Positions 13,401 to 23,500 of a stretch of 64,000 nt of DNA are shown here, piece after piece. Origin of the DNA: Apostichopus japonicus (taxonomy: Eukaryota > Echinodermata > Holothuroidea > Aspidochirotida > Stichopodidae); assembly GCF_037975245.1 (NCBI RefSeq), contig NC_092577.1, forward strand, positions 7,037,001 to 7,101,000. Reading direction: 5' to 3'. A program made the translations under genes and the position numbers. The notes beneath the pieces are model-generated. The model did no database searches, had not been told where the DNA came from, and saw nothing but the letters and a program-made list of their open reading frames with translations. The stretch's first letter is position 1. Each line of letters begins with the position of its first letter.

Positions 13401-14913
13401 AAGGTTGAAAATATAAGTCAGTGGTTTTACAATATAAGGTATTATCAATTTCATAATGTTCGGGCGGAAATTATCGAAACCAGCCGATTTCTTAGTAGCA
13501 AAAATTGAATTTGAGACATTAAAAGCTTCACTTTCAGTCACAGGAAAGAGAAAAATAGTGGAGGGATTGGAATCCCCTAGGTAACTACTGAAATGAACAT
13601 TAGAATCAATGGAACTGGCTAAGGAAGGACCAAGGCCAACAAAATAATTATTAAAAGCATTTGCTATTTTATTAACATCAGTGATTTCATGACCATCCTT
13701 AGAATGGAAAACATCGGGAAAATGGTTGGTTTTTCTAGTCTGTAGAGTGCCATTGATAATATTCCATGTTTCTTTCATGTTGTTTTTATTTTCATTAAAA
13801 AGATGAAAATAATAATTCCTTTTTGCAATACGGAGAACGTGGTTAAGCTTATTCCGGAAGCGTGCATAATTGTATTTATTATCTGCTGTAGGCAATTTTA
13901 TATATGTTTTATAAAGCTTATTTTTTGTACGAATAGAATGTAAGATACCAGAAGTGATCCAAGGGGAAGGTTTCTTCCTCGTCTTCTTACCCTTAATAAG
14001 TTTCATAGGGAAATTTTTATTATAAATTTCACTAAGTGTATTGTGAAAATTATTGAAAGCATTATTAACATTATCATCATTGAAAACTTGATGCCAGTCC
14101 AAACCAGATACTTCCAAAATAATCTTTGAAGGCAGTTTGAAGTTGATTTTCTAGTTCAAAGATCTTGGCTTCCTGTCGTTCTTGTTCCTCAGACAGTTTA
14201 CTCAATTTACGGTTAATAGCTTTTTCAATGCAGTTCTGAAGTAGGTTTTTAAAATCTCCGTTTTCAGTCAATTCTTTCATAATTTCGCTGACCAGTTCAT
14301 CAGTTCCAACAGGAGTGGATGTCATTTCCTGTAATTTTGTTCTATTTCGTCGAGCCATATTGATGGGCGATATTTCCGCAAGGCACAAAATAATGATCAG
14401 GTTACCATACCTCTTTAAGGTTCGCGGAAAGGGTTCTATATACAAATGTAGTATCATAGGCTGGGCCTAAGCAGGATGTCAGAACGTCATGCTCAACTTA
14501 TAAGAACCGATGTCAGAATTCAACTTACTGGAGAGATTTTCAATGAGAATATTATCCACAGGTAAAATTCATGATATATGTTTCCCTGACTGGCGAAAGG
14601 TAAAGAGAACTACATGGTTTCCAGGTATTTTTCTTCCCTTTAAGAAATGCTTATTATGTAAAGGTGTACTCTATCGTAATTTGTGTACTCTTTATGAAAT
14701 GTATGAACTGAATCCGAATGAGTATGTGCCTTTTTGTCCTCCTTATTTATAGCAAGTACACCAGAGTACAAAATAAGATGGGAGAGGGCCTGTCGTCTTG
14801 CGGATGAGATCGAAGCGAAAAAGAGAGCCGACCAAGCTCTCCAGGCCAGTCAACCAAAAAAGCGAAAAAGGAAGCCTCGTCGTTCGATCAAACGGGAACA
14901 ATGCTCTTGTTAA
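7363..14913 (+). CDS. LsmAD-like protein with tandem micro-exon repeats (10 exons)
   Basis: Exons are at 7363-7463, 7885-7970, 8097-8141, 8270-8314, 8745-8789, 8922-8966, 9093-9137, 9264-9308, 9435-9479, 10646-10767, 11486-11577 and 14757-14913; if all are joined the frame is open for 290 codons. Every junction phase matches (2, 1 through the array, 0, 2). In order: a hydrophobic start (M-I-L-L-Y-D-L-L-V-L-A-L-P-L-L) that could be a signal peptide or anchor; a linker ending in a half-repeat; seven 15-residue F-L-Y-D-E-K-R-E-E-A-D-I-G units; an L-Y-D-E-D exon; an LsmAD-like segment (W-E-V-N-E-M-F-D-T-N-E and F-G-Y-K-S-T-F-D) matching ataxin-2 relatives; an R-L-A-D-E-I-E helix; and a basic K-K-R-K-R-K-P-R-R tail. 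Ataxin-2 proteins bind RNA and PABP, but no Lsm domain is seen, so the function is unknown. A hydrophobic start beside a basic, NLS-like tail is contradictory and may mean an alternative start. Confidence 0.78.
7885..7970 (+). CDS. Exon 2: linker plus founder half-repeat
   Basis: The acceptor is ATGTTTAG. The last codons (Y-D-E-K-Q-G-K-T-D-T-H-G) align with the micro-exon repeat (Y-H-E-K-R-E-E-G-D-I-H-G). The exon ends in phase 1 at the same G|GTAAC donor as the array, so it is a plausible founder of the micro-exons. Confidence 0.7.
8318..8645 (-). mobile_element. tRNA-derived SINE inside the micro-exon array
   Basis: Read on the minus strand, the head at about 8568-8640 has an A box (TGGCCAATTGG) and a B box (GGTTCGATTCC) at tRNA-like spacing. 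A body containing CAAAGCGC and GGCGC follows, and the 3' tail is rich in TTA repeats (the TAATAATAATAA tract at about 8325-8340 on plus). It lengthens the intron between micro-exons 2 and 3 from about 125 to about 430 bp without touching the splice sites. The exact target duplication is not resolved. Confidence 0.75.
8745..8789 (+). CDS. Micro-exon 3 with a GC donor
   Basis: Its coding sequence matches the other repeats (F-L-H-N-E-K-R-E-E-A-D-I-D), but the base after the exon is GC (GGCAAC) where all others have GT. It is either a GC-AG intron, usually spliced weakly, or a lost donor that would force skipping. Confidence 0.7.
9480..10645 (+). other. Intron downstream of the micro-exon array
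   Basis: The intron shows no exon that I can support. It holds a homopolymer stretch at about 10480-10520 (T run then G run) and decayed copies of the array's intron text near 10580-10640 (ATATCTCACCATGATGATAAG, TTGACCATTATTAGT), which suggests the array once extended to 10646. Confidence 0.5.
10646..10767 (+). CDS. Exon with last repeat start and linker
   Basis: It begins A-A-F-L-Y-D-E-D, clearly the micro-exon repeat start, but reads on into new sequence (P-R-Y-R-V-K-W-E-E-L and a T-D-H-G-L-N segment). Phase 1 in, phase 0 out at a GGTACAC donor. The array therefore ends by fusion to a longer exon. Confidence 0.75.
11486..11577 (+). CDS. LsmAD-like exon
   Basis: The acceptor is CCCATACAG and the donor GTGAGT. 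The text W-E-V-N-E-M-F-D-T-N-E-I-N-F-G-Y-K-S-T-F-D has the hallmark spacing of the LsmAD domain (M-F-x-x-N-E-x-N-[FY]-G-x-x-[ST]-x-[FY]-D) that follows the Lsm domain in ataxin-2. It is short, but the residue match is dense. Confidence 0.75.
12015..14117 (-). CDS. LINE reverse transcriptase (ORF2 C-terminal part)
   Basis: The 700-codon frame is intact. Reverse transcriptase motifs in order: N-Y-R-P-I-S at about residue 269, Q-F-G-F-R at 305, D-L-S-K-A-F-D at 341, G-V-P-Q-G-S-I-L-G-P-L at 397, and the catalytic F-A-D-D at 428. The C-terminal L-Y-L-W-N-N-L-P motif typical of CR1/L2/Daphne elements is near residue 670. The apurinic endonuclease domain normally found upstream is absent. The unbroken frame implies recent insertion. 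Confidence 0.95.
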   Translation of the reverse strand: MEVSGLDWHQVFNDDNVNNAFNNFHNTLSEIYNKNFPMKLIKGKKTRKKPSPWITSGILHSIRTKNKLYKTYIKLPTADNKYNYARFRNKLNHVLRIAKRNYYFHLFNENKNNMKETWNIINGTLQTRKTNHFPDVFHSKDGHEITDVNKIANAFNNYFVGLGPSLASSIDSNVHFSSYLGDSNPSTIFLFPVTESEAFNVSNSIFATKKSAGFDNFRPNIMKLIIPYIVKPLTYIFNLSFTAGIFPDILKIAKVIPIFKKGDVHLFSNYRPISILPCISKILERLIFNRLNAFFDKFHILNENQFGFRPGHSTELALVNAVDKIHSALDSGDNCIGVFLDLSKAFDTIDHGILLGKLSHYGIRGLALSLISSYLFNRQQYVSFSGINSDNRSVKCGVPQGSILGPLLFIIYVNDICNVSTNCSIVLFADDTNSFFSDSNVETLKVTICNELNAFYDWFSANKLSLNIDKTNYVVFGNSSRTLNADLYMHGICLKRVDNIKFLGVYIDSQLSWKVHINHVCKQVSRGVGILSKLKYTFPRKILRSIYYGIIFPHLSYCSSVWSGTFNTNLNKLVILQKRAVRHITSSAPRDNTSHLLSSLNMLKFTDLISLNVLTFTYRAMNNLLPNSFATFYTIGHSIHNYNTRQAGHLCASFCRNSKSMQSLRNRSIYLWNNLPINLKSYTSVASFRRHLKNYYESLY
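14120..14358 (-). pseudogene. LINE ORF1 start, truncated
   Basis: From an ATG at 14358 the text M-A-R-R-N-R-T-K-L-Q-E-M leads into a charged, coiled-coil-like segment (L-S-E-E-Q-E-R-Q-E-A-K-I-F-E-L-E-N-Q-L-Q). The frame then crosses, out of register, into ORF2 sequence. This looks like the junction of a deletion that removed most of ORF1 and the endonuclease. Confidence 0.65.
14757..14913 (+). CDS. Terminal exon: LsmAD helix and basic tail
   Basis: The phase requires an acceptor ending GCAAG (14752-14756) behind a T/C-rich tract; the nearer TATAG would shift the frame and give an early stop. It encodes R-A-C-R-L-A-D-E-I-E, like the ataxin-2 L-A-E-E-I-E helix, then a lysine/arginine-rich tail and TAA at 14911. 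Confidence 0.72.
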
Positions 14914-14922
14914 TGCAATTAA

Positions 14923-14928
14923 AATAAA
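14923..14928 (+). terminator. Poly(A) signal AATAAA
   Basis: AATAAA lies about 10 nt past the stop of the LsmAD-like gene. Confidence 0.5.
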
Positions 14929-15269
14929 AATTCCCGACATAAAACTATCTACAGAATGCAAACATTTTCCAAAAATTGTCACTTTGATCAATTTATACAT
15001 ATAGGTATTGTTCATTGAATGTTCTACTAGAAGAAAATATATCTTATCATGGGGGTCATTTCTCTTTGTTACGTGTAATTCCTGGGTTTTAAATGAAATA
15101 CTCGAAAAATACGGCAGCTTCGATTGGGTTGGACGGCTACATTACCACTATATCCTATAGCAGCTGTTACTGACTTCCACGGTGTTTCTGTTGAATATCT
15201 TGTGTAGTTTCGATGTCTTCGGGAAGTGTAGGTTAATGATAAGCAAACGCATAGCAACCACTCACACAA

Positions 15270-15640
15270 CGTAAGAAAAGGAAGCTTGCAACTGCCGACA
15301 AAAAGACACTTGCCCACTAAATGGAAACTGCCAGGCATCAAACATCATATACAAGGCCGAAGTGAAAACCACCGACAACTGCAAGACTTACATAGGTCTA
15401 ACAGAAACCCCTTTCAAGCTTAGATATGGCAACCACAAGATGTCATTCAACCACAAAAAAAACAACAAAACGCAACGGAACTCCGGAAGCACATCTGGCA
15501 GCTGAAGCAGAACAACAAGCCATTCACCATCAATCATTACAGTCAAATGTTCTCAAACAAAACTAGCTATACTCACCATCGTACAAATGTAGAAAAGCTT
15601 ACGTTTTTTGAACTTTATTATCAGTAGTTAAACACTTTAC
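15270..15640 (+). pseudogene. Penelope-like element GIY-YIG endonuclease remnant
   Basis: The frame reads C-P-L-N-G-N-C-Q-A-S-N-I-I-Y-K-A-E-V, then T-Y-I-G-L-T-E-T-P-F-K-L-R-Y-x-N-H. This is the zinc-knuckle and GIY-YIG start of Penelope-like retroelements. A one-base shift in the A-rich tract near 15455-15475 moves the continuation (A-T-E-L-R-K-H-I-W-Q-L-K) to the next frame. A further decayed E-K-L segment follows at about 15593. No reverse transcriptase remains upstream, so this is a 5'-truncated fossil. Confidence 0.85.
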
Positions 15641-15772
15641 TATTATTAGACTTTATTATGGTTGCACCTAATTATTATTACCGATTATTATCACTATTCA
15701 AACACTCAAACACTAAACAAGTGTACTGATGAAGAATCATAACCCCATTATTGAATAAGGGGTTAATCAACG

Positions 15773-15997
15773 GTCTAGCGTGCGTTACTCACATGATTAA
15801 TGCACGATCGGGGGATAATGCAAGCGATGCACGAGGGCGGAGCCCGAGTGCATCCAGCGATAGCATTAACGCCCATAACACACTACCATTTGTGTGGGGG
15901 AAAAATCATAAAACAAAACATTTTTGGTTACATATAACCAAAGATTTATCAAAGTGATGCCCCGTAATTTTACCGTGCGTTACTCACAGGATTAACC
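15773..15997. repeat. Imperfect palindrome flanked by GTGCGTTACTCACA repeats
   Basis: A GC-rich hairpin at 15826-15854 (arms GATGCACGAGGGC and GCCCGAGTGCATC, two mismatches) sits within further TTAATGC/GCATTAA symmetry. The word GTGCGTTACTCACA with ATTAA after it occurs on both sides (15780 region and 15974 region). It lies just after the Penelope remnant and may be part of that element's end structure. Confidence 0.55.
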
Positions 15998-15999
15998 AC

Positions 16000-18900
16000 G
16001 GTCAGCTGACCTGAATGGACCAATAGGATTTAGGAATCTTTACTAAGTATGAATGAACTTTGTATCAATCTACCATACATCTCTTGCTTGGGATGCTGTT
16101 AACGAGACGATATATCTCTTTTACTGTACACCACCAAACAGGTTTAAAAAAAAACTCTATCATAGGTCATTTGAATGCAAGAGGGGAACAATATTTTTTT
16201 CAAACTGGGTCCATTTCTTGAAAGGTTGTTATTCGAAACAAATTTACGGGGTTATGTTTAAAAAAATAAGCTAGCTTGATTGTACATTGAAATGTCGAAA
16301 CTGTAACACATCGTCCTTTCGCTCTGGTCGTTATTAACCTCCAAATCAAGATAAATTCATCTGGTTACAGTTTGAACATGACCTCAACCATCACATATTC
16401 ATGTGTGCTGCATTTACATGGAACGCCAAACAATCCGGAGTACTCATGAGAGTATGTATATAGGACCACACAATAAAAATGGTGTGGATCCTCAAATCAA
16501 CGATCTATACTTTCATGAAACAATTACCGAGGATAAAACTTATGAAATAATCGCAGTAACCTGCTCCACTTAACCAGATTGAAGACACTTGGCTACAAAG
16601 ACATTGACGTTTGTGTATAGACTTAACAGAACCTTCAAGGATAACACCAAGCTTGGTAAAAAAAATATTTTGGTTGTCATTACAAATATTTTAGATTACA
16701 ACTTCAAGTTAGTACATGTGCTAACAATAACACTGCAGTAGAATTTAGTAAGCAGACGAAGAAAGGAAACGGAACACATAATCTTTGATCTATTTTTTTT
16801 ACTTTTTTTTTATTTTAGTCGATATCGCGATTTCACGGCGGTTCTGAAGGGACAAACAAGCTATTGACTTACTGCTTAAGTATATAACACGACATTCAAA
16901 CAATTTGATATTCTTTGTCAAGGTGTCATGTGAGTGTAAGACTAAGAGGTTAGCATGACTTATCAACTCGACAAAGTCATATGTTTGATGTGTTGTCAAG
17001 TTTATTGCAAAGCAACAACTCCACAACTTCCTGGAAGTCTGAAACTCGAAAACAATATACAATTTTTATTCTGATGCCGTGCTGTACTGACACAGTAGGT
17101 CTACGTCTTGGCCTTTCAAATCACCATACAATTCATACAATAAAAAATTAAAGTAAAACTTGTCAAATCAAACTTATCTCTGATGGTTTTTGTAGTCACA
17201 AGTTACATATGAAATTGGTACAATTAAGATACAAAATGGATACCAGACTGCAACAAACTAAATATGGATATTTTTGGACAGAACGAGGACATGACAGGTA
17301 CAATGTAAGGTGCTTTGAAACGAAAACAACGAAACATAATGTAAGGTCAGTGTAAATACTCTCAAGTAGGATGACGGAACGATTAGCAAATATTGACATT
17401 TACAAGTTAATCACGTGTAACAGCTAATCAAATACGAACTGTTTGGCTAACCAACTATATTCTTTCACATTACCTATGTTCATTATACAAACAGATCTTT
17501 CATCACCTTTGCTTAATCATATGAATGTTAAAACCGGTAAAAGAAAGCAAAAAAAAAATGACAAAAGAACCAAAAGGGAATGAAGAAAGAACAACATAAA
17601 GATCGCAAATTACGGAAACATTTATAAACAATGTGTTATATCGGATATAATATATAACAATTAATACAACTATTCATGAAAGGCGATTTAGAGTTAATTT
17701 TAAATGTTCCTTTCTTAGAATTTTTCTAGTAGAAGATTACCCCAAAAAGGGTTAAAATAATATGTGCACAACGAGAGGGATAACATAAAAGGACCTGTTT
17801 GTTTGCTTGCAAGAGTCTTAAAGCTTGGGCATGTTAAGCCAAACATAAGAAACTGCAAAGACATAGTTCCAACAAAATAACGATATTTTCATGAAATTCT
17901 TACATTGTTTAAAATATTCTGAAATAATTTGTAACTAGAAAAACTATGATCAAATGTTTCGAGTGAATTGTTGAACAACTATTTGTCTCAGCCATGAGTA
18001 AACTACAATACCTACCATATATAGAAGTACGATCATTGATTTCAAGCTTCAGTACACAAACTGTTCAGATTGTCATTATCTTGTTCGAATTATTATTAAA
18101 TGACGTAACAGACTCGTCATTGGATTGTCTTTTATCGGCTGTAATGGAACTTATGGAGGATACATAACTAAAGTATACATGAATATAAACGTCTAACTTG
18201 CGTAGTGATAAGATAAAGGAGAGTACAATAGAAAACCAATCATTATCTTTAAATTAACTGTATAAGTACAAAATATTAATGTTATGTAATGATCATTATA
18301 TTACGTAATATACACGTCATCGTAAACCCTACCACATATTATGTTTTCAGTGGGCTTTAAAATCCATAGATTACAGAATGAATAATGAAAAATAAACGAA
18401 GGCAATAGCAATGAAAAGGGCAAAGCACCACCCCACCTAAGACAAATAAAAACAATTAAAAAATTCAAACTGGTAGCTGTAAGTGAATGTTAATGATGCA
18501 TAAACTGTCATTACTTGTACAACAAACTGTTGCAGGAAATATTTAAGCTAAATAGAAGAAAGAAACCTAAGTGAATGACGTCATGTTAAGTGGGATCATC
18601 TTGATGTTCGAAGAAGACATATCAGTTATAGTGTTACATGCAATTATTGACCTATGATAGATATGAGTGTCTCCAACACATTTGATGAATTTTCAATAAG
18701 ATCACTTTATGAAAAAAAACGCAAAGATTAAAAAAACTAACTATTTCTTAATGCTTTTGAAGTTAATGTAAAATATACGTATAAGTTCTATTGTAATTGT
18801 CCAAAGACAAAAATAAGCATTGAAGCTTAAATCATTTGTCTCAGAAGTTACTTGGGTAGATTATACAACCAGCTTCACAATTGGTTATTCTTTGTTAAAG

Positions 18901-19750
18901 ATATACAATCGAATACATTGAGACACCTCAATCCCCACCCATCCTCCCTCCTACCCCAATGTTCACGAGTTTCAAAGTGATTATTGTGATACGTCTTGGA
19001 CGCTGAAAACGTTAGATAGAAATATGACAAATGAGTTTCCTAACTTTAAGTTAGTTAGGTGGGACCAATCGATTGGGATATTCAAATTCAAAGTTACCGT
19101 TGACAAGCTTGACTTTATTAGCTGGGAGGAGGCCTTGGCTCTGGTGAGGGGAAACAGGCCTAGATTGAGAATTCGGTGGACAAAGTGCTTGCGTCCTCAT
19201 GGTACAGCACGATGACAGGGAGGTCTCTAATTTAAGATGATTCTCCCGGGGAGGGTGATCACATGTCTTGAGCGGAGGTAAATTTCACTGTCGCCTCATA
19301 TTTTCTCTGTTCTGTTTCTTAATTTGTTTTCTGCTTCCAAATGTCGAAGGTAACTGTCTGTACCTATGCCTACCGTATTGCATTTTATCCACTTTCATAA
19401 TTTTACGGTTCCTCCCACACTTTTCCTACCTGCAGGGCTGCATTCTGTCCATCCCGAACAGGATTACATCCCCTACCTATATTATATCTAGTATTGTACA
19501 TAAACTCGGAAATGAACGACATAGAAGAAAAGTAAAGCATCTCGAGATAGCCTAACAAGACTGAAAAAGAGCAAAATATGAACTGATAATAGATGTTGAA
19601 TGAGTAAAGATATCAGAACGAATAATTAATTATACTATACATAATCAATTTAAGAACAAAATTGTCACGTACATTTGATTTGACCACAAATTTTATGTAT
19701 TTTGGGTCAAATTGTCATTTCCAGAATCTTGGGTCAACTTCGCATTTCTA
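16000..19750. other. AT-rich stretch without recognised genes
   Basis: I see long A/T-rich sequence, short stop-filled frames and homopolymers. A perfect CRE palindrome lies at 18576. No exon chain or element boundaries were found. Confidence 0.45.
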
Positions 19751-19794
19751 TTATATCTGGTGGTAGCATGGAATCTGGTGCCACACAGAATAAC

Positions 19795-19975
19795 AGGCAT
19801 TAACTGCTACATAGACTGACGGAGATGCCTGCTACACTGGATAGCAGACATCTCATGCTACACATACTGACAGAGATCCCTGCTACACATAATAATATGT
19901 GTCGCCTGCTACACATACTGACAGAGATCACTGCTATACATAATAATAGCTATCGCCTGCTACACAGATTGACTA
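19795..19975. repeat. 51-bp tandem repeat, about 3.3 copies
   Basis: Units begin GCTACACATACTGACAGAGA and contain a second GCTACACA-type half, with the second and third copies most alike. The last copy is truncated after GCTACACAGATTGAC. Confidence 0.8.
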
Positions 19976-20518
19976 CATAATATAATATGTTGGATCATTC
20001 ACTAAACCTACTGACATGAATCATCTGCTGTCATATTATTTTAAACCAACTAGCCAATTAAGGGTTAAAACAAGTTTGATCCTTGAGAGGTATTTCTCTT
20101 TTTGTTTCCATATTCCTATTAAGACTTTATCCGTGAGATGCAGAGATAACTGTCTTGAGTGATATGTTTGTCAGTACTGCTTATAGAAGATGTTTATCAG
20201 TTTACCAATGATGCGTCCTAACGTTTCAGTCCTGTCAGAATATTCAGAGCTTAGTGTAAATTAATTTATGAGAAAATACCCCACAAGCCCCCCCCCCCCC
20301 TTTCTTACTAGCCATCTTTGAGATGCCAAATTTGATTGCTCCTCACCAGATTGCTTTTGTTAAGGTCTGTTTTCAATTGAGGAATACATTTGTTACCGGT
20401 TAGGAAGTAGGGATACAAATTTTCTATTACTTATTTCTATGTGTTTGTTACAGAAAATCTCATAAAAAAATTGATGATAACAGTGAGTCTCATTCAGCTG
20501 TGATATTCCTTACTAACT

Positions 20519-20563
20519 TCACGAGGCTGTGCATTTCTTCCTAGACCGCTTTTGTGCTGCATC
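20519..20563 (-). CDS. Candidate terminal exon f, basic tail
   Basis: The acceptor is a nine-T tract followed by CAG. It encodes D-A-A-Q-K-R-S-R-K-K-C-T-A-S then TGA. Phase 0 matches exon e. Confidence 0.55.
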   Translation of the reverse strand, partial: DAAQKRSRKKCTAS

Positions 20564-23500
20564 CTGAAAAAAAAATCATTTTTTATTACGTAATGGGTAT
20601 CAATTATAGGGTAAGTACTTTACGACTGCCTTAACAGACAAGAACAACTAGCTATTACTAGTAACAAAATACCGCCAGAGAATCAGGTAGGAATTCATAT
20701 CAAGATGAACTGATTGCTTTGTGTATAAACAGAGCACTTGGTAAATCTCGTCAGACGCCCTCTATTTACAGTAACTGCGGTAGTAACGAGAATGACTTTC
20801 TTAATACGACAAATGATTTAGTGCTATGAGATATTTAGGATAATTCATCGTATTGATGCGAATTATTGATCCCATCTTGATCTCTGTTGTTAATAGTGAG
20901 CAAATTACATTCTCTACAGAAAGACGGATTTAAGACGTCTCAACTATATCAGAGACTAATAAAACTGGGCAGTCTGAGACAGTTTAAGATATTATAAACA
21001 TTCCGTAATAAATACAACTGGTTAAAACCAACTCAATATTTTAGGACGGAGTTCACGATCTTATCCACTCCTTTAATAATCTATTTAAATATATTTGATC
21101 ACTCTTTTGATCTCTGGTGATCACATTACTCACATCTAGTGTGGGCCTGTTTTTCTGCTGGTTGGTTCAGGTTGCAATAACTAGTGGTTACATAGGAGGT
21201 CGACTGTCTCTTACGATGAAGTCATCCATGAAACCTCAATATAATTTTGCATTCTAGTTTAAAGATACTGAAAACGCAGCTCTGAATTTTAAGTATTTAA
21301 GAACTCAACTAAAGGACTTTGACTTTTCAAATTTACCTCAAACAATTGTTATTTTTCATTGAAAAAAATGGTACAATTTCATTTACCTTTTTTACTTTTT
21401 TTTCTCAAACAAATGTGTACAACTCAAATTATGTCTGCTAGCAAGGAGCATAAGGCAAGGAAAAACAAACAAATGGATAAACTGCTCAAAAATATTGCCA
21501 AAAGACCAAAACAAATTTCATAACTAGGTTAGCGGAGCCTCCGCAGTGTTGCTGCATGTTGTTTTTATTTTATTGACTATAACAAATTAAGACTATACTG
21601 CTGCCTAATTATTGCTCATAGTTTGACTACTGTCATATTCCAAGGGGAGGGGAAATACCCCCTCAATTCCACCACCCCTTACGCACTCTCATAATTTCTC
21701 GGACAATAACATATTAAGACTAAAATGCTGAATAATTATTGCTCATATTTTGACTACTGTCATATCCCACTGGGAGGGTAAAAACCCCTTCAATTCCTCC
21801 ACCCCTTACTGACTCTCGTAATTTCTCGGACTATAACATATTAAGACTAAACTTCTGCCTAATATTGCACATATTTTGACTACTGCCATAGTTCAAGGGG
21901 AGGGGAAATACCCCCTCAATTCCCCCACCCTTACGGACTCTCATAGTTTATCGGACTATAACATATTAACACTAAACTTCTACCTAATTATTGTTCATAT
22001 TTTGACTTTTGTCATATTCCAAGGGGAGGGGAAATACCCCCTCAATTCTCCCACCCCTTGCGGACACCCATAGTTATCTGAGACTACATATCTATTTACT
22101 CACATCTGGTGTAGCCCTGCTTTCTGTCGTTTGGTTTTAATGACTAGTGGTTACGTCAACGGTATGTTGGTCTTGCTCATCACCATCACCACCACCATCA
22201 TCATCATCACCGCCACTACCATCATCATCAACATTAGAGGTCTTCGTAACAGAAGTAGAAAAAAATAGTTTAAGTTTAATATACAGCTCCTTAACAGTCC
22301 CGTATGCCGAGGGTCATCAATCTAAGTGACTGGATGTACAGACCATTAGGGGAGTTCCTCAGATGTAATCCAAAACGCAATGGAGAAATCATACCATTGT
22401 CAATAGGGAAAAACATACCATTGTCAATTGGGAAAACATTCCATTGTCAATGGGGAAAACATACCATTGTCAATAGGGAAAACATACCATTGTCAATGAG
22501 GAAAAAATACCATTGTCAATGAGGAAAACACACCATTGTCAATGGGGAAAATACACCATTGTCAATGGGGAAAAACATACCGTTGTCAATGGGGAAAACA
22601 TACCATTGTCAATGAGGAAAACATACCATTGTCAATGGGGAAATTTATATACCATTGTCAATTGGGAAAACATACCATTGTCAATAGGGAAACATACCAT
22701 TGTCAATGAAGAAAACATACCATTGTCAATGGGGAAAACATACCATTGTCAATAGGGAAACATACCATTGTCAAATGGGGAAAACATACCATTGTCAATG
22801 AGGAAAACACACCATTGTCAATGGGGAAAATACACCATTGTCAATAGGGAAACATACCATTGTCAATGAGGAAAACACACCATTGTCAATGGGGAAAAAC
22901 ATACCATAGTCAATTGGGAAAACATACCATTGTCAATAGGGAAACATACCATTGTCAATGGGGAAATTTATATACCATTGTCAATGAGGAAAACATACCA
23001 TTGTCAATGAGGAAAACACACCATTGTCAATGGGGAAAATACACCATTGTCAATGGGGAAAAACATACCGTTGTCAATGGGGAAAACATACCTTTGTCAA
23101 TGGGGAAAACATACCATTGTCAATGAGGAAAACATACCATTGTCAATGTGGAAATTTATATACCATTGTCAATTGGGAAAACATACCATTGTCAATAGGG
23201 AAACATATCATTGTCAATGAGGAAAACATACCATTGTCAATAGGGAAACATACCATTGTCAATGGGGAAAACATACCAATGTCAATGACAAATGGTATTG
23301 GATGCCATCCAAGGGTGCTCTATTGTTTATATGAAGTGAAAATAACCTGTTTTGGTTAAGTTTTATCAATATCCATGAACTAATAGCCTAACCAAAGGGA
23401 TGTCGACTTCATAATTCATATAACCTTAACAGAGCATTCCAGAGACTTAGCTTATAGGTGAATATATATAACACACCAACAGCAATACAATGAGCAATCA

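Larger units (their letters stand above)
11745..14470 (-). mobile_element. Internally deleted non-LTR retrotransposon (L2/Daphne-like)
   Basis: The element lies antisense inside the last intron of the LsmAD gene. It begins with an ORF1-like start near 14358 and runs into an ORF2 that starts only after the endonuclease domain. The 3' end near 11745-11780 carries short ATCAATCAA tail repeats, as in L2/CR1-related LINEs. It lacks endonuclease, so it would not be autonomous. Confidence 0.88.

Noticed and set aside
15069-15341. Minus-strand 90-codon frame
   Set aside because: It is the antisense shadow of the Penelope remnant.
22378-23290. CRISPR array
   Set aside because: The repeat is a continuous tandem array without unique spacers, in an animal genome.
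22304-23359. Chain of small open frames with I-V-N-G-E-N-I-P-L-S repeats
   Set aside because: They are by-products of a 23-bp repeat that shifts frame every unit.
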